Origin: CAYZXU01 sp964482535
GTDB lineage: Bacteria > Desulfobacterota > Desulfobacteria > Desulfobacterales > BuS5
Reading direction: 5' to 3'
DNA length: 8,351 nucleotides
Assembly: GCA_964482535.1 (NCBI GenBank)
Contig: CAYZXU010000099.1
Coordinates: 1-8,351 of the forward strand
Shown here: one piece after another, positions 5,228 to 8,351 of the stretch
Layout of the letters: each line of letters opens with the position of its first letter
Numbering within the stretch: position 1 is the stretch's first letter
Program-made: the position numbers and the translations under genes
The notes under the pieces: model-generated
Database searches by the model: none
The model's input: the letters and a program-made list of their open reading frames with translations, nothing else
Told to the model about the DNA's origin: nothing

Positions 5228-7759
5228 CTACAGTTCGTGCTGCACACGTTCTATTACTGCGTCCTGAACAAACTCAGGCAATGCTGTAAAATTAGCGCTG
5301 AAACCGGAAATTCTGACTGCAAGAAGCGGATATTTTTCCGGAACTTTCTTTGCATCAAGCAAAACATCCTTTGATACCAGGTTGTACTGCAGCTGATCCA
5401 TCCCCCCTTCCATGCCTGCGATAGAAAAATCCAGAAGTTTTTCAAGACCTGCGTCACCTTTTACTGTATTATAATCCCATTTCTGGTTATAAACCCAGGA
5501 TTTGAACTGACTCTGATCGACCTTTAAAGATGAACCAATCCTGTCCCATACACCCTTTTTATCATGTTCAGCATGTGGATTTATTCCGCCGTCACACAGC
5601 GCTTCACCTCTTTTTCTCCCATTGGGCATTGCACTGTTATAACCAGCAAGATGATACATCCATGTAACAGGAACAGCACTTACAAAACCTGCAGGTTCAT
5701 TTCGCAGATCAAACACCTCTGTCTTTCCTATAACACTGACATCTTTCACGGCTTTTGCAAAAATCTTATCAGCAAAATCATCATTATTCCCAAACTTGGG
5801 AGCATCAAGAAAGTCCTGACGCATATCTTCATAACCTTCCCACTCCGCAATTATTGCATCTTTTAACTGCTTGAGAGTATATTTTTTTTCATCATATACC
5901 CAGTACTTGACTGCTGTCAGGGAGTCCATAGTGTCAACCCAGCCAGGAACATTTAAAAAACTGAGCCAGGGCGCATCAAGGGACATTAAATCGCATCCTT
6001 CTTCTACGCACCGCTGATAAAGCATGCTTAAAAAAGGTCTTTTGACTACCAGATTATAAAAATCATCTACTATATTCCCAAGGTTGCGTCCTGTTCTTGC
6101 AAGCCATGTGTACTGGCCAAGCCATGCCTTATAAAAATCATCCCATGTATTAAGATCAGAAAGTTCGCCTGTTGCTTTGGTAAAAACAATCTCCCATCCA
6201 GGTTCAGGATCTCTTCCGTTAAACATTACAAATTCTATGGTCTTGAGAACATTCATGCCTCTTGCCGACCTTCTGGTTGCACCTCTGGAATTGATTGTTA
6301 TGCCAGGTGTATTACAACCTACAACTGCCCAGCTTCTTGCCTCTTCTAAACTCATGTTGCCGTATTGCGACATCATTCCGGATATTGCAGTATTGTCATT
6401 CCTTAAAGATGGCGAACCCATTCCTGTCCTCATTACCTCAATAACGCGCTTTAGATCCTTTCTGCTTGTTCTGGAATGCCACCTGAACTTTACATCAGGA
6501 AAATGGAATCTGTACCCATCTATAACGTCAAGTATCAGCATGGTTAAAGCGTTTGTTGCATCACTGCCGTCGGCCTTCTGACCTCCTACGGTGAGCACTG
6601 AATAGTCTCTTGTACCCATTCCGGTCTTTCGAAAATTTTCAAGATCTGCCAACAACCCGATTTCATGATACTTGATAAAATAAAAAGCAACTATGTCTGC
6701 TGCTTTTTCCCTGCTAAGTGTTTTATCTTTCACTACATCTTTTTCATACCATTCCCACCACACCTGATCAGGACGGAAGGTAATTGTGTGGGACGCGTGC
6801 TCAATAAGGTAATGAGCCATAAAACTCAGCCAGTGCATCTGCATCATCTCATGGAAAGTTCTGGGGGGATTTTCTGAAACCCATTCACATATATCAGCAA
6901 GATTTTCCAGCCTTTCTTTTTCTTTTGCATTAGTTTCACTTGCTGCCAGATTTTTGCATTCCTGAGCGTGTCTCTTTATCCATGAGATAACTGCCTCGGT
7001 AGCTTTGATGGAACATTTGCAATCATTGATCCGATGGGCCAAATCAACAGCATTTGTTCCGCTTGAAGTTTCCCACTCTTCTTCAAGGCGTTTAATAGTC
7101 TGCCCCATAGTATTAATAAGATTCCTGAAACCCTTTTTCATGTACCATTCATGGTCCGGATTGGCTCTATAACCTGTGGTGCCAGGCACTTCCCAATACC
7201 TTTGAATTCCTCCAAAATACATAGTATAAAGTTTTTCGCTCATATAAGGCTTCATGGCATAAACGATATTCCACCTTTCGCAGAATTCTTGCACCTCATT
7301 ATAGAGTTCCTTTGAAACAGGTTTTTTTTCACCATTTTCCCAGACAAAAGCTTTCCCTGCAGCTGAAAATTCCTTAAACGGGTACCAGAGATCACCTCTG
7401 GGATCAAAGGGTATTCCATGTTCGTCATTTGCCCAGTTTCCTACAAGAAGTTCTCTGGGTCTTATAACGAGATTTTGAGTTTCAAGATAACGTTTAAGTA
7501 TCTCTGCATGCAGATCACCAGGACTCGCGGATGGGTTTTCCTTGTGAACATCACATACTATTTTAGCTTTCGTGCAATCCATATAAAAATTTTTATCACT
7601 GTATCCTTCTACAGTCTGTATCTTGTCAGACATCTGTTTGGTTCTGAAATACCATGTGTCAGGAGTTACTACCTTCCAACCTTTTTCTGTAGCCTGTCCG
7701 GAAACCCCAATTTTTACTCCAACCTCGTTTGGGTCCACATTGAAATTCGCCTGTAACAT
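5228..7759 (-). CDS. Glycyl radical enzyme, probable fumarate-adding (benzyl/alkylsuccinate synthase alpha-like)
   Basis: An 843-residue cytoplasmic, oxygen-sensitive glycyl radical enzyme. It has the large PFL-type barrel domain (about 35-680), the thiyl cysteine in VVGCNTPGITI (C482), the conserved MPNGRKRGEALCDGGINP block (about 711-728) and the C-terminal glycyl loop RISGFSANF (radical G819). The cysteine-glycine spacing is 337, close to the 336 of benzylsuccinate synthase (C493, G829 as recalled). R497, 15 residues after the cysteine, matches the position of BssA R508, which binds a fumarate carboxylate. Length also fits the fumarate adders (roughly 830-865). The expected reaction is addition of a hydrocarbon or cresol-like substrate to fumarate, giving a substituted succinate; the substrate cannot be read. 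No activating SAM enzyme or small subunits lie nearby. The start is ATG 7759, because an ATG at 7774 lies inside the Shine-Dalgarno site. Alternatives: a decarboxylase or an uncharacterised glycyl radical enzyme class. Confidence 0.9.
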   Translation of the reverse strand: MLQANFNVDPNEVGVKIGVSGQATEKGWKVVTPDTWYFRTKQMSDKIQTVEGYSDKNFYMDCTKAKIVCDVHKENPSASPGDLHAEILKRYLETQNLVIRPRELLVGNWANDEHGIPFDPRGDLWYPFKEFSAAGKAFVWENGEKKPVSKELYNEVQEFCERWNIVYAMKPYMSEKLYTMYFGGIQRYWEVPGTTGYRANPDHEWYMKKGFRNLINTMGQTIKRLEEEWETSSGTNAVDLAHRINDCKCSIKATEAVISWIKRHAQECKNLAASETNAKEKERLENLADICEWVSENPPRTFHEMMQMHWLSFMAHYLIEHASHTITFRPDQVWWEWYEKDVVKDKTLSREKAADIVAFYFIKYHEIGLLADLENFRKTGMGTRDYSVLTVGGQKADGSDATNALTMLILDVIDGYRFHFPDVKFRWHSRTSRKDLKRVIEVMRTGMGSPSLRNDNTAISGMMSQYGNMSLEEARSWAVVGCNTPGITINSRGATRRSARGMNVLKTIEFVMFNGRDPEPGWEIVFTKATGELSDLNTWDDFYKAWLGQYTWLARTGRNLGNIVDDFYNLVVKRPFLSMLYQRCVEEGCDLMSLDAPWLSFLNVPGWVDTMDSLTAVKYWVYDEKKYTLKQLKDAIIAEWEGYEDMRQDFLDAPKFGNNDDFADKIFAKAVKDVSVIGKTEVFDLRNEPAGFVSAVPVTWMYHLAGYNSAMPNGRKRGEALCDGGINPHAEHDKKGVWDRIGSSLKVDQSQFKSWVYNQKWDYNTVKGDAGLEKLLDFSIAGMEGGMDQLQYNLVSKDVLLDAKKVPEKYPLLAVRISGFSANFTALPEFVQDAVIERVQHEL

Positions 7760-7765
7760 AATTTT

Positions 7766-7772
7766 CTCCTCC
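7766..7772 (-). promoter_or_regulatory. Shine-Dalgarno site deciding the enzyme start
   Basis: Minus-strand GGAGGAG lies 6 bases before the ATG at 7759. The in-frame ATG at 7772-7774 overlaps this site and has no ribosome site of its own, so the five extra residues MEEKI are probably not made. Confidence 0.85.
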
Positions 7773-7815
7773 ATTTTTTTATAAAAATTTATTTATGTTT
7801 GTTTTAATGCTTCTT

Positions 7816-7833
7816 ATAATTTTTTTAAATTAT
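7816..7833. repeat. Short AT palindrome in the enzyme leader
   Basis: ATAATTT and AAATTAT form perfect 7-base arms around TTTT, about 57 bases before the enzyme's start codon. It lies just downstream, on the minus strand, of the orphan GGAGG at 7839-7843. It could be a weak RNA hairpin or an operator half-site pair; the composition makes chance occurrence possible. Confidence 0.3.
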
Positions 7834-7864
7834 TCACCCTCCTTTTATAAATTTTTATATTAAT

Positions 7865-7880
7865 TGAAATTTGAATTTCA
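7865..7880. repeat. Palindrome in the enzyme leader, operator-like
   Basis: TGAAATT-TG-AATTTCA is a perfect 7+7 inverted repeat with a 2-base centre, about 106 bases before the enzyme's ATG. The size and symmetry suit a dimeric regulator site, but no regulator gene is in the window and the base composition is very low in GC. Confidence 0.35.
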
Positions 7881-8018
7881 TTGAATATTTTTTAAAAGGC
7901 CTTTGCCAATTGTAATTATAAGAATCGCAGAAAGAGGGTAATAAGTCTCAGGAGGTTCCCATGAAATTGAGTGTTTTTTAAAATGCTTTAAGGATTGCTG
8001 AATGATATATATTTATTT

Positions 8019-8052
8019 AAATATAAACAATTTTTATAAATTGTTTATATTT
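8019..8052. promoter_or_regulatory. Perfect 15+15 palindrome at the predicted transcript start
   Basis: AAATATAAACAATTT (8019-8033) and AAATTGTTTATATTT (8038-8052) are exact inverted copies separated by TTAT. The element begins 8 bases downstream of the predicted -10 box on the minus strand. It would form either a hairpin at the very 5' end of the enzyme mRNA or an operator that blocks initiation when bound. Fifteen uninterrupted pairs exceed what AT-rich drift readily gives. Confidence 0.6.
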
Positions 8053-8060
8053 TTATATAA

Positions 8061-8089
8061 GCTATAAATACTGAATTTAATTTTGTCAA
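8061..8089 (-). promoter_or_regulatory. Candidate sigma-70 promoter for the enzyme operon
   Basis: On the minus strand a perfect TTGACA (8084-8089) is followed after exactly 17 bases by TATAGC (8061-8066), which matches the -10 consensus at 4 of 6 positions. Transcription would begin near 8054, giving a leader of about 290 bases before the enzyme's ATG. It is the best promoter-like match found upstream of the gene; no sigma-54 GG/GC pair of correct spacing was found. Confidence 0.45.
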
Positions 8090-8266
8090 TATAAATTTTG
8101 CAACAACAGAGATTTTAATCGCTCATTTAGTTTGAGATATTAAATTTTTTGTGGAAAATAATGTGGTGAAGGGTTCCTGGAGAGGCAATAAGGGCTTTAC
8201 ACGGCGCAACTTAAATCATACAGCAGGTTAAATGGAATGAAGAACTTATAATTCAATGGGTATTAT

Positions 8267-8351
8267 ATACTGGAATCCCATGTCATTAACCCAGGATTAC
8301 TGGATTCCCGCCTTCGCGGGAATGACGACTTTTTACGAGTGCATCATTATT
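8267..8351. repeat. Dispersed REP/MITE-like palindromic repeat, cut by the window edge
   Basis: The core ATTCCCGC-CTTC-GCGGGAAT (8304-8323) is a perfect 8-base stem with a 4-base loop, followed by GACGACTTTTTACGAG. A near copy of its left flank, ACTGGAATCCC, precedes it about 30 bases earlier and differs from ACTGGATTCCC at one position. Palindromes of this GGATTCCCGC type are widely dispersed in bacterial intergenic DNA; the TTTTTACGAG tail is, as I recall, frequent in Desulfobacterota. It is clearly richer in GC than its surroundings. The outer boundaries are not defined. Confidence 0.7.

Larger units (their letters stand above)
7760..8351. other. Long AT-rich leader and intergenic region
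   Basis: About 590 bases with no credible gene on either strand. Going away from the enzyme it holds the ribosome site, a 7+7 palindrome (7816-7833), an orphan minus-strand GGAGG (7839-7843), a 7+7 palindrome (7865-7880), a plus-strand AGGAGG with a six-codon frame (7950-7981), a perfect 15+15 palindrome (8019-8052), a promoter candidate (8061-8089), a less AT-rich stretch with no recognised content (about 8150-8260) and a dispersed palindromic repeat (from about 8267). Small subunits or an activating enzyme for the glycyl radical enzyme are not encoded here. Confidence 0.8.

Noticed and set aside
7905..7920. Minus-strand TTGGCAAAGGCC as a sigma-54 promoter
   Set aside because: The GG is present, but no GC falls at the required distance; the -12 element would read TTTT.
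8127..8231. Plus-strand open stretch of about 30 codons containing VENNVVKGSWRGNKGF
   Set aside because: It has only a GTG start candidate, no ribosome site and no recognisable family; it is most likely chance.

Overview
The window is AT-rich bacterial chromosome with five protein genes that I can support, in two functional blocks. The likely source is an anaerobic, mesophilic member of the Desulfobacterota (sulfate-reducer type). This rests on a glycyl radical enzyme resembling the fumarate-adding hydrocarbon-activating family, an exported DUF1329 protein beside it, and a GGATTCCCGC / TTTTTACGAG type dispersed repeat at the right edge. The assignment is inference; no 16S or ribosomal marker is present.

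Left block (1-3550): polA, a complete DNA polymerase I with 5'-3' exonuclease, intact proofreading exonuclease and polymerase domains, lies on the minus strand. Diverging from it on the plus strand is a two-gene unit: a YccU-type CoA-binding Rossmann protein with a TTG start and a strong Shine-Dalgarno site, then an overlapping gene for a cysteine-rich, probably zinc-binding protein of about 80 residues. A hairpin-plus-T terminator at 3517-3549 closes this unit. It probably also serves the convergent gene arriving from the right.

Right block (3615-8351), all minus strand: a glycyl radical enzyme of 843 residues is followed, after a 239-base structured gap, by a 456-residue exported DUF1329 protein. 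The enzyme has the catalytic cysteine, the C-terminal glycyl loop, and an arginine 15 residues after the cysteine. From recalled benzylsuccinate synthase numbering, that arginine position is the fumarate-binding one, so a fumarate-adding (benzyl/alkylsuccinate synthase-like) role is favoured; the substrate is unknown. No activating enzyme and no small beta/gamma subunits are encoded in the window. DUF1329 proteins are exported, and some occur in gene clusters for hydrophobic compounds, so the pair could couple envelope handling of a hydrophobic substrate to its activation in the cytoplasm. This is inference.

The non-coding DNA of the right block is unusually structured. The enzyme has a leader of about 290 bases. 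It contains a good minus-strand promoter candidate (TTGACA, 17 bases, TATAGC), a perfect 15+15 palindrome at the expected transcript start, two smaller palindromes and an orphan Shine-Dalgarno sequence. The gap between the two genes holds a long hairpin just after the enzyme's stop codon, a plus-strand terminator-like hairpin flanked by 9-base direct repeats that allow competing folds, and a further hairpin close to the DUF1329 start. A dispersed palindromic repeat occupies the right edge.
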